A stretch of 13,354 nt of DNA. Source: an uncultured Pirellulales bacterium (GTDB lineage Bacteria; Planctomycetota; Planctomycetia; Pirellulales; Lacipirellulaceae). This document shows positions 1-6,112 of the stretch, in pieces; position 1 is the stretch's first letter; the number at the start of each line of letters is the position of its first letter. Below the pieces are notes generated by a model. The model had not been told where the DNA came from. It searched no databases and worked only from the letters and a program-made list of their open reading frames with translations. Where the stretch lies: assembly GCA_947258835.1 (NCBI GenBank), contig CAMYJY010000081.1:1-13354 (forward strand). Direction: 5' to 3'. The translations under genes were made by a program, and so were the position numbers.

Positions 1-1
1 G

Positions 2-790
2 GCCTATTCGCGCTCTCCTTGGAACATCGTCCGCTGCCAAGAAACCGATTTTGTGTACTTGGCCAATCCCCCCGAGTACGAGGAGTTGGCTAGCGAATTT
101 GCCTGGGAAAAAACCTCCGCTGCCGAAGCGGAGCGGCGACGCCAGGCAGAACCCATCGTGTCCCGCTTGTCGTTGCTGGCCATCCGGATGAAGTCGCGGC
201 TCTTCCCCCGCCGCAATAAGATGAGCACCCTGGTGTGCCAACACCTTCCCCCCCGACAACAGCCGCTCCGCGTGCTGGACATCGGCTGCGGGAGGGGATC
301 GCTCCTGGAGGAGATTTGCCGGCGCGTCCAGCTGCAGGGACGGCAGGTCCAACCCTTGGGGATTGAGGTTTCGCCCCAGATGGCGGCCCTGGCTGCTGAC
401 AAATTTGAACAGGCCGGCGGACGTGTGATTGTTTCCAGTGCGATCGACGGTGTGGCCAGCCTGGCAGCCGAGCAGGCGGATGTGATGGTGATGTCCTGTT
501 TCTTAGAACATGAACGGCAACCCTACCGCTTACTCACACAAGCGCGGCAGGCCTTGGCTCCAGACGGAGTGGTGGTGATCAAAGTTCCCAACTTTGCCTC
601 CTGGAATCGCCGCCTCCGCGGACAGAAGTGGTGCGGATTTCGCTATCCCGATCACGTCAACTACTTCACCCCGCAGACGCTGGCTCGACTCGCGGAAGCC
701 ACCGGCTTTTGCGTTGCCCGGCAACAGCTGCTCGACAAATTCCCGCTGAGCGACAACATGTACGCCGTCCTGAAGAAGCGCGCGGGCTAG
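2..790 (+). CDS. Class I SAM-dependent methyltransferase (5' end outside window)
   Basis: This is a probable SAM-dependent methyltransferase of the broad UbiG-like (Methyltransf_23 type) group; the substrate is unknown. A GTG at 53 is a possible start, but the frame stays open to base 2 and the residues read there (PWNIVRCQETDFVYLANPPEYE) run smoothly into the rest. I know that block as the middle of proteins with an upstream Cys-rich N-terminus, so I judge the gene 5'-truncated by the window. The glycine-rich SAM motif I is VLDIGCGRGSLLEE, near nt 275. It is followed by an acidic strand end (GIEVSP), a motif with SCFLEHERQP, and a post-motif segment APDGVVVIKVPN. The C-terminal FRYPDHVNYFTPQTL block is typical of the same group. 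The gene ends in TAG at 788-790, just before a repeat-rich gap. Fold assignment is firm; substrate is not predictable. Confidence 0.85.
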   Translation, partial: AYSRSPWNIVRCQETDFVYLANPPEYEELASEFAWEKTSAAEAERRRQAEPIVSRLSLLAIRMKSRLFPRRNKMSTLVCQHLPPRQQPLRVLDIGCGRGSLLEEICRRVQLQGRQVQPLGIEVSPQMAALAADKFEQAGGRVIVSSAIDGVASLAAEQADVMVMSCFLEHERQPYRLLTQARQALAPDGVVVIKVPNFASWNRRLRGQKWCGFRYPDHVNYFTPQTLARLAEATGFCVARQQLLDKFPLSDNMYAVLKKRAG

Positions 791-806
791 CGGCGGCGAT
801 TCTGCT

Positions 807-863
807 GTAGGCTGGGGCGAAGCCCCACCTGATAGAGGCGAGGTGGGGCTTCGCCTGGCCTAC
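807..863. repeat. GC-rich palindromic repeat / possible terminator
   Basis: The left arm 807-830 and right arm 841-863 are reverse complements apart from one small internal mismatch and bulge. The arms are 23-24 nt and the loop is 10 nt (831-840). It lies 17 bp after the methyltransferase stop codon and would form a very stable RNA hairpin, so it could end or stabilise that transcript. There is no downstream U-run. Its look (core GGGGCGAAGCCCCACC) is that of a dispersed REP-like intergenic element rather than a classic terminator. Confidence 0.7.
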
Positions 864-888
864 GACTTTCTGCCGGCCGATTGTCGGT

Positions 889-1063
889 GCCACCCCAAGT
901 GTTAGTGCCACCCAACGCTAGCACTCCTGCGTCATTCCCGCGCAAGCGGGAATCTAGACCACGGGCACTGCTACTGGATTCCCGCCTACGCGGGAATGAC
1001 TGGAAACTCCCCAATACTGCCACTAAAATCCTTACCAGCGTTGGGTGCCACCCAACACTAGCA
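889..1063. repeat. GTGCCACCC direct repeats flanking the double palindrome
   Basis: A short motif occurs three times: at 889-898 (GTGCCACCCC form), at 905-923 (GTGCCACCCAACGCTAGCA) and at 1045-1063 (same with one change, G to A). The last copy also forms a near-perfect palindrome at 1040-1056 (GTTGGGTG-C-CACCCAAC). The second and third copies bracket the 931-1000 palindrome as 18/19-match direct repeats. This could be a target duplication, or simply clustering of two unrelated repeat families. No gene is supported anywhere in 791-1151. Confidence 0.6.
931..1000. repeat. Double dRS3-like palindrome, 70 bp
   Basis: Two 20-bp palindromes, ATTCCCGCGCAAGCGGGAAT (934-953) and ATTCCCGCCTACGCGGGAAT (978-997), face each other. 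The 24-bp blocks 931-954 and 977-1000 are also inverted repeats of one another (22 of 24 match), so the whole 70 bp can fold as one cruciform. The ATTCCC-N8-GGGAAT pattern is that of the dRS3 element first known from Neisseria and seen in many bacteria. Such elements are non-coding; the open frames through it give the well-known spurious peptide SRLRGND. Confidence 0.85.
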
Positions 1064-1075
1064 ACCCAAGCGAAC

Positions 1076-1104
1076 TTGACGCCTGTGGGGGTGACCTGTA
1101 CTAC
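1076..1104 (+). promoter_or_regulatory. Possible sigma70-like promoter for the barrel genes
   Basis: TTGACG at 1076-1081 is a good -35 match. A 17-nt spacer is followed by TACTAC at 1099-1104, a weak -10 (3 of 6). It would put a transcript start about 40 nt before the GTG at 1152. It is the best candidate I see after the repeat cluster, but the weak -10 keeps confidence low. Confidence 0.3.
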
Positions 1105-1151
1105 CACAATCTAATCCGTCACTTGTTCTGCACTGCGCCCCAGGCGATCGC

Positions 1152-2354
1152 GTGTTGTTTCGCTGGTTAACCATCCTGCTTGTGTTTTGGGGCTGTTTGC
1201 CTCCCGTGCGGTCTGCGTCCGCGCAGCGGGTGCAGTTTCCTTCGGCATCCCCGGTCGCACCGGGCACTGTCACGCCCGATGTGGTCCCCGGGCCAACCTA
1301 CGCGCCCACGCCGCAACCCGTCTTGCCGGGACCAGGGGCGTCCAGTTTTGATCCCTATGGCAATCCCCTGCTCGGGCCACCGCCAGCCAACGTGCCCTAC
1401 CAAATCACACCTCCCGCGGGACAGCCAAGCTTGCCACCCGCCGGCTCGCTGACCGCGCCCCAGGTTCCTCAGCAAGGAGGATCGCTGTATCCCAACGGAC
1501 TTCCCTTTCAGTATGAGTCGGGGAGTTACCAGTACCAAAACGCCGATGGCAACTTCGCAAAACTGCAGCGGCTGTTGCAGCAGCTGAGCTTCGAACAGAC
1601 CTGGCTGTCTGGCGGCAACAAACCCACTCAGCTGGAAATCAATCGGACCGAGCTGGCGGCTACATTTGGCCTGCCCATTTTTTACAATCCGAATACCCCC
1701 TTGTTGATCACGCCCGGCTTTGCCTTCAACTGGTTGTCCGGGCCCGCCAGCGTGGCTGCCAATCTGCCACCCCGCGTTTACGACGCTTATCTGGACACCG
1801 CTTGGCATCCGCAGCTGACCGATTGGTTGCATGCGGACCTGGGACTCCGCACTGGGGTCTGGAGTGACTTTAAGGAAGTGAACAGCGACTCGGTCCGCAT
1901 TTTGGGCCGTGGCGTAGGGGTGTTGGCCTTTACTCCAAAACTTGATTTTCATTTAGGCGTCTGGTACCTCGACCGCAATCGCATCAAGTTGCTACCGGCG
2001 ATTGGTATTCATTGGCGACCGAGTAACCTCTGGGATACGTATTTGGTCTTTCCCAACCCCAAGATCCGCCGTCGCTGGGTCAATGTGGGTTCCAGCCAGT
2101 GGTGGACGTATTTTGCCGGGGAATATGGTGGCGGACGCTGGACGGTCGAACGGCTCGGCGGAGTGGGAGATGATATTGATTACAACGATATCCGCTTGCT
2201 ACTGGGCCTGGAGTGGGAAACCCAATCCCAGGCCCGCGGCCATTTTGAAGTAGGCTACGTTTTTGACCGCGAAATAATCTACGATCGTTCGAGGACCCCT
2301 CCCCAACTCAAGTTGGATGACACCGTGATGCTTCGAGCCGGCCTGGATTTTTAG
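1152..2354 (+). CDS. Secreted Pro-rich beta-barrel-like outer membrane protein (DUF6268-like)
   Basis: This 400-aa protein has an N-terminal signal peptide: MLFRW, a hydrophobic core to about residue 17, then a likely cleavage after ASA near residue 24. Next comes a Pro/Gly-rich low-complexity segment (about 30-115). The C-terminal two thirds (about 130-400) has alternating aromatic and polar strands typical of a barrel and ends in Phe (RAGLDF), as outer-membrane barrels usually do. The GTG start is supported because the downstream paralogue also begins MLFR. Landmarks shared with the paralogue are FYNPNTPLLITPG, RVYDAYLD, LLPAIGIHW, DYNDIRLLLGLE and EVGYVFDRE. From memory it resembles planctomycete barrel proteins labelled DUF6268; I could not check this. 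Function unknown; transport or envelope structure would be guesses. The gap to the next gene is 13 bp, so the two are probably co-transcribed. Confidence 0.75.
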   Translation: MLFRWLTILLVFWGCLPPVRSASAQRVQFPSASPVAPGTVTPDVVPGPTYAPTPQPVLPGPGASSFDPYGNPLLGPPPANVPYQITPPAGQPSLPPAGSLTAPQVPQQGGSLYPNGLPFQYESGSYQYQNADGNFAKLQRLLQQLSFEQTWLSGGNKPTQLEINRTELAATFGLPIFYNPNTPLLITPGFAFNWLSGPASVAANLPPRVYDAYLDTAWHPQLTDWLHADLGLRTGVWSDFKEVNSDSVRILGRGVGVLAFTPKLDFHLGVWYLDRNRIKLLPAIGIHWRPSNLWDTYLVFPNPKIRRRWVNVGSSQWWTYFAGEYGGGRWTVERLGGVGDDIDYNDIRLLLGLEWETQSQARGHFEVGYVFDREIIYDRSRTPPQLKLDDTVMLRAGLDF

Positions 2355-2367
2355 GGCGGCGACTGGC

Positions 2368-3415
2368 ATGCTTTTTCGAATTCGAATTTTGCTCAGCCTG
2401 ACGATCCTGGCGGCGGTCAGCCAGCTGGCTTATAGCCAAACGAGTCAAGTCGTTCGTCCCATCCCTGGTGAATCGCCAGCATTCTGGACGAACCAGCAGC
2501 TGCCACCCCAGCCCGGTGAGGTCTACCACGCGCCGGACAGCTGCCACAGCCCTATCCTGCTGGATGAGATGGGCTTGGCGACCAACACCCCGGTCGTCAT
2601 CGAAGCCATCGAGGAAGATACCGGCCCCGGAAATCCGACCTCTGGCTTACCCCCGGGGACACGCGCGGGCCTCTTCCAAAAGCTGTTCTTTGCCGGTACC
2701 TGGGTCCCCCAGCTGGACGGAGACAGCATGGGATGGAGCGACCTGGAGGCGGGGATTGTGTTGGGAGTGCCTTTTCTGCGCCCCAACACCCCGCTCCTGA
2801 TCACGCCACGGTGACCTACCAGGGCAGGTCTATGATGCGGAGGTCGAGTTTCGCCATCTCCGCCGATTCGGTGAAGGCCCGTGGTCCATGATGGCGGCGG
2901 TGACTTTGGGACACTACAGCGACTTTGACTCCGGCGATGCCGACGCGTTTCGCGTAACCGGCATGGCCTTTGGGGTTTATGAAAAAACTCCGGGCAGGAA
3001 ATGGGTACTGGGGGTGGTCTATCTCAACCGAAAAAATGTCGCTCTGATACCGGCGGTAGGTTACATTTACGAGCCATCGCCTCGCCTCCGTTGGGAATTT
3101 ATCATGCCCCGTCCCCGGGTGGTGTTACGGTGGCCTACCGTGGGAGGACCACCGGGCGACGAGCGATTGCTGTACGCGGGTGGCGAGCTGGGAGGTGGGG
3201 TGTGGTCGGTGCGGCGTCCGCTGACGCTGATCCAAGATATGGTGACCTACAACGACTACCGTATTTTGGCCGGCTACGAGCGAAAAATTATCGGCGGCAT
3301 CAGCCGACGTTTCGAGGCCGGTTATGTCTTTGGCCGTGAGTTGCAGTTTTCTAGCGCGACGCCGGATGTTTCCCTGGATAGCTCACTCTTCTTGCGAGCC
3401 GGTCTCAGCTACTGA
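2368..3415 (+). pseudogene. Second beta-barrel-like protein, frameshifted near 2809-2815
   Basis: This is a paralogue of the preceding gene, read in two frames. The first (2368-2814, 148 aa) starts MLFRIRILLSLTI, has a signal peptide ending near AYSQ, and runs to RPNTPLLITPR before TGA at 2812-2814. The second frame carries LPGQVYDAEVEFRHLRRFGE from 2816 on and continues to TGA at 3413-3415, ending LRAGLSY. The upstream paralogue has 16 residues (GFAFNWLSGPASVAAN) between ITP and LPPRVYDA; here only 7 nt remain, so about 41 nt (3n+2) appear deleted. The rest is intact and matches the paralogue (VYLNRKNVALIPAVGY, YNDYRILAGYE, RFEAGYVFGRE), so the break is recent or a sequence artefact. An ATG at 2888 could start a fragment lacking the first strands. 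Function unknown. Confidence 0.75.
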
Positions 3416-3443
3416 AACCGCGGCGACAGCCCCACCGAGTCCT

Positions 3444-3507
3444 AGCCGATGGGCGATAGCCCCGGTTCCGTGAGACGTGCCAGAACCGGGGCTATCGCCC
3501 ATCGGCT
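3444..3507. terminator. Perfect 25-bp inverted repeat, likely bidirectional terminator
   Basis: The arms 3444-3468 and 3483-3507 are exact reverse complements over 25 bp, with a 14-nt loop. It sits between the convergent ends of the second barrel gene (3415) and sucD (3537), the right place for a two-way terminator. There is no clear U-run. The left arm core AGCCGATGGGCGATAGCCC is 17/19 identical to a copy at 11191-11209, so it also belongs to a dispersed repeat family. Confidence 0.75.
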
Positions 3508-3536
3508 CATTTGTGGGGAGGGTTCTGCCGTCTGCC

Positions 3537-4379
3537 TCAGGCCTGAGCCAGGGCGCGTCCCAGGGCCGCGCCTATATCGGCCGGGCTTTGAGCGACTTCG
3601 ATCCCGGCATCTTCCAGGGCAGCAATTTTGTCGGCGGCTGTCCCCTGGCCTCCCGAGATAATAGCTCCGGCATGGCCCATGCGTTTGCCGGGAGGGGCTG
3701 TGCGGCCAGCATTCACGAACGCGGCGGCCTCCTCTTCGGCGGAGCCACCGATTTCTCCAATCATGATGATGGCCTCGGTGGCGTCATCTTCCTGATACAT
3801 CTGGAGCAGATCAATAAAAGATGTCCCCACGATCGGATCCCCTCCCAGTCCCACGCACGTGGTTTGGCCCAATCCGATTTGTGACAGCTGCCACACGGCC
3901 TCGTAGGTGAGCGTGCCACTGCGGCTCATCACGCCCACGGTGCCTTTCTGATGGATATAGCCCGGCATGATGCCAATCTTGCACTCGTCCGCGGTGATCA
4001 CCCCGGGGCAATTGGGACCAATCAGGCACACGTCCATGTCCTTAATTTTCTGGTAGACACGGACCATATCCAGCACGGGAACTCCTTCCGTGATCGCCAC
4101 AATCGTTGTGACGCCGGCCTCCGCCGCTTCGATAATTGCCTGGGCAGTAAAACGCGGCGGCACGAAAATCATGCTCGCGTCCACGCCCTGTTTTTCCACG
4201 GCCTCGGCCACCGTATCGTAGACCGGGAGGTCGAGCACCTGCTGCCCACCTCTGCCCGGTGTCACGCCACACAGCAGCTGGGTACCGTAGTCCAGGCAGT
4301 TTTGGCTATGAAACTTTCCCGCACGACCAGTGATCCCCTGGCAGACAACGCGCGTGTCTCGATTGATAACGATGCTCAT
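3537..4379 (-). CDS. sucD: Succinyl-CoA synthetase alpha subunit
   Basis: SucD is the alpha subunit of succinyl-CoA synthetase (ADP- or GDP-forming), which converts succinyl-CoA to succinate with nucleotide triphosphate synthesis in the TCA cycle. The protein is 280 aa, close to the usual 285-300. The N-terminal CoA-binding Rossmann domain opens with VVCQGITGRAGKFHSQN. The middle holds FVPPRF, CLIGPNCPGVI and VGVMSRSGTLTYE. The active-site phosphohistidine is His236 in GHAGAIISGGQGTA. I chose the ATG at 4379, giving MSIVINRDTRVV, over a GTG 12 nt upstream, because family members normally begin this way; no Shine-Dalgarno is seen for either. It lies 192 bp downstream of sucC on the same strand, with a large inverted repeat between them. 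The frame is intact. Confidence 0.97.
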   Translation of the reverse strand: MSIVINRDTRVVCQGITGRAGKFHSQNCLDYGTQLLCGVTPGRGGQQVLDLPVYDTVAEAVEKQGVDASMIFVPPRFTAQAIIEAAEAGVTTIVAITEGVPVLDMVRVYQKIKDMDVCLIGPNCPGVITADECKIGIMPGYIHQKGTVGVMSRSGTLTYEAVWQLSQIGLGQTTCVGLGGDPIVGTSFIDLLQMYQEDDATEAIIMIGEIGGSAEEEAAAFVNAGRTAPPGKRMGHAGAIISGGQGTAADKIAALEDAGIEVAQSPADIGAALGRALAQA

Positions 4380-4411
4380 GATAGATGCCACTGACTGTAA
4401 AAATTATTAAT

Positions 4412-4505
4412 GAACCACAACGAAACAACGCAACAACGAACAGGGACCTAATTTTTCGTTTGTTAGTTCGTGTTGGACGTTGTTTCCGTTGTTTCGTCGT
4501 GGTTC
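4412..4505. repeat. Long imperfect inverted repeat between sucC and sucD
   Basis: The outer arms 4412-4430 (GAACCACAACGAAACAACG) and 4487-4505 match as reverse complements in 18 of 19 positions. The inner part (4431-4486) has further AACAACG/CGTTGT-type units that can pair imperfectly. The block is clearly lower in GC than the genes around it and is built from repeated ACAACGAA-like units. It ends about 33 nt before the sucD start in the transcribed direction. It could be a MITE-like insertion or an mRNA structure setting sucC:sucD output. Confidence 0.65.
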
Positions 4506-4562
4506 CTTCACTGTCGCTACTTGGTAACAACTTTCTTTCGTGCCGAACAGGATTGCGGCGAC

Positions 4563-4587
4563 CCCCCCGGTCTAGCCGGAGGCAGGC
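4563..4587 (-). repeat. 25-bp GC-rich hairpin repeat containing the sucC stop codon
   Basis: On the minus strand this reads GCCTGCC, an imperfect CCTCCGG/CCGGGG stem, and a loop holding TAG. It matches the minus strand of 9626-9650 in 23 of 25 positions. The element encodes the last residues of SucC (EPASG) and its stop codon (4574-4572), and the stem could act as the sucC transcript end hairpin. The match to the distant copy shows a dispersed element rather than a gene-specific structure. Confidence 0.6.
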
Positions 4588-5766
4588 TCTGCCGCCTTGG
4601 CTGCGGCCACCACCTTGTTGGCTGCGTCGGTTAAATCATCGGCGGTAATAATATCAACGTCACTCTCGGCTAAAATCCGGCGGCCGTCCGCGACCTCGGT
4701 ACCCTCCAGTCGTACGACGAGTGGGACATTGAAGGACACCTGCTTGTAGGCCGCGACGATGGCGCTGGCGATGGTGGTGCAGCGCATAATGCCGCCAAAG
4801 ATATTGACCAGCACCGCCTGCACGTTCTGGTCGTCGAGGAGGATGCGGAAGGCCTCGGTGACCTGCTCCACTTGCGCGCCCCCGCCCACGTCCAAGAAAT
4901 TCGCCGGCTCGCCGCCGTGCAACTTAATTAGATCCATGGTGCTCATCGCCAGGCCGGCACCATTCACGAGACAGCCGATATTGCCCTCGAGCTGGACGTA
5001 GCTCAACCCGGCCTCGCCCGCCCGCACCTCGGCGGGATCTTCCTCGCTCATGTCACGGAGGGCAACCAGTTCCGGGTGTCGGAAAAGACCGTTGTCATCA
5101 AAGTTGATCTTGGCATCCATCGCCGCCGCCCGTGACCACCAGCGGATTGATTTCAGCGATGGAGCAGTCCAAGTCCACAAACAGCCGGCAGAGGGCCACC
5201 ATGAACTTTTCGGCGGCTTGGATGCTGCTGCCCGTGATTTCTAGCAGATCGCACAGCGCGGCGACTTGCGAGGCCTGCAGGCCCTCGTCGGGATGAAAAT
5301 GTTCTTTGAAAATCAACTCGGGCGTTTCCGCAGCGACTTGCTCGATATTCATGCCCCCCGCGGGCGACACCATCAGCGCCGGCAGGCCGGCGGCACGATC
5401 AACCACGATTCCCAGGTACAGCTCACGGGCAATGTCACAGCCGGCCTCCACCAGCACTTGCTGCACGGCATGGCCCTGGGGCCCCGTCTGCACGGTGACC
5501 AACTCTTGCCCCAGCATGTTGCGGGCAACCGCAGCGCACTCGGTGGCGGAGCGAACCAGCTGCACGCCGCGCTGCTCGGGGTTGTTTTTGATGGTACCTT
5601 TGCCCCGACCCCCGGCATGGATTTGCGCTTTGACCACCGCCAGGGGACCTCCCAGCTGATCAAAGGCGGCAGCTGCCTCCGCTTCAGTATGGGCGACCAG
5701 ACTGGCCGGGACGGCTATGTGAGCTTCCCGTAAAATCTCCTTGGCTTGGAATTCGTGAATCTTCAT
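4572..5766 (-). pseudogene. sucC: Succinyl-CoA synthetase beta subunit, frameshifted as sequenced
   Basis: SucC is the beta (ATP-grasp) subunit partnering SucD. The N-terminal part runs from ATG 5766: MKIHEFQAKEILREAHIAVP, then VVKAQIHAGGRGKGTIK and AEINPLVVTGGG (about residue 215). The frame then leaves homology. MDAKINFDDNGLFRHPEL continues one base later in another frame, through NIGCLVNGAGLAMSTMDLIK, FLDVGGGA, NIFGGIMRC and VPLVVRLEGTEV, to TAG at 4574-4572. Family members have about seven residues between VVT and the (L/M)DAKIN block; here 10 nt remain of an expected 21, so about 11 nt (3n+2) seem deleted near 5120-5135. The two parts add to about 397 aa, the normal length, and every other motif is intact. 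This is an essential-type TCA gene, so a sequence or assembly error is a strong alternative to true inactivation. No Shine-Dalgarno is seen. Confidence 0.9.
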
Positions 5767-5810
5767 GATCGGTTCACCAGTGGTGCCAGGCGGCGAAAAA
5801 CGTGTGCCGG

Positions 5811-5840
5811 AGTATAGCAGGGTGTGGTTTTACTGGACAA
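5811..5840 (-). promoter_or_regulatory. Candidate sigma70-type promoter for sucCD
   Basis: On the minus strand TTGTCC (5840-5835) is followed by an 18-nt spacer and TATACT (5816-5811), close matches to -35 and -10 consensus. The predicted transcript starts near 5804, giving a leader of just under 40 nt to the sucC ATG at 5766. Position and fit make this the best promoter in the window. Confidence 0.6.
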
Positions 5841-5893
5841 GTCGAGTCCCTGCTGAGACTTGCGGAAGCATGTCATTGACTTGCCAGCTGGTT

Positions 5894-5909
5894 TGTGAAA
5901 AAATTCACG
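5894..5909. promoter_or_regulatory. CRP/FNR-like palindromic site
   Basis: TGTGA-AAAAAT-TCACG matches the TGTGA-N6-TCACA half-site layout of CRP-family regulators in 9 of 10 defined bases. It lies about 54 bp upstream of the sucC -35 and 204 bp upstream of the nqrA start, so it could serve either operon. A chance match is possible, and no regulator gene is in the window. Confidence 0.35.
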
Positions 5910-6112
5910 ACTTGCAGTTTAGCACCGGCGTGGCCCAGGGATGCTCGGGCCTAAGTGTGTTCATGTTGACGAGTCCGCGACGCGTCAGCTTCCGGGGCAG
6001 TTTGACAAGCCCTCCGCCAGGTGCGGCCCGATTCGGGCTGATTTTGCAACACGGGGCACGCCACGAGTATATCCCTCCCACCCCCTTTCCCTCCGCTTTC
6101 TTGCTAGGCCCC

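Larger units (their letters stand above)
5767..6112. other. Divergent intergenic region between sucC and nqrA
   Basis: These 346 bp separate two divergent operons and hold no convincing gene. The nqrA frame is open through the whole stretch, but its translation does not resemble NqrA before the ATG at 6113. Besides the sucC promoter and the palindrome listed separately, TTGACT at 5876-5881 lies 17 nt before AAAAAT (5899-5904), a poor -10. TTGACA at 6002-6007 has no -10 partner. I cannot place the nqr promoter with confidence. Confidence 0.6.

Noticed and set aside
881..1114. Open frames on both strands in the methyltransferase-barrel gap, e.g. + 881-1114 and - 787-1107
   Set aside because: Their translations are those of the palindromic repeats (SFPRKRES, SRLRGND), a familiar spurious product of dRS3-like elements, with no start signals.
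1167..1952. Long minus-strand frame opposite the first barrel gene (261 aa)
   Set aside because: It is a GC-rich antisense shadow with Arg/Gly/Gln-rich, domain-free content; the plus strand encodes a signal peptide and a paralogue-matched protein.
3444..3507. CRISPR-like or transposon-end reading of the 25-bp inverted repeat
   Set aside because: There is only a single inverted pair, no spacer series and no transposase; its place between convergent gene ends fits a terminator or REP element.
5765..6112. N-terminal extension of NqrA from ATG 5765
   Set aside because: The frame is open but the residues do not resemble NqrA, and the stretch holds the sucC promoter and the intergenic palindrome. 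The ATG at 6113 gives the standard N-terminus.
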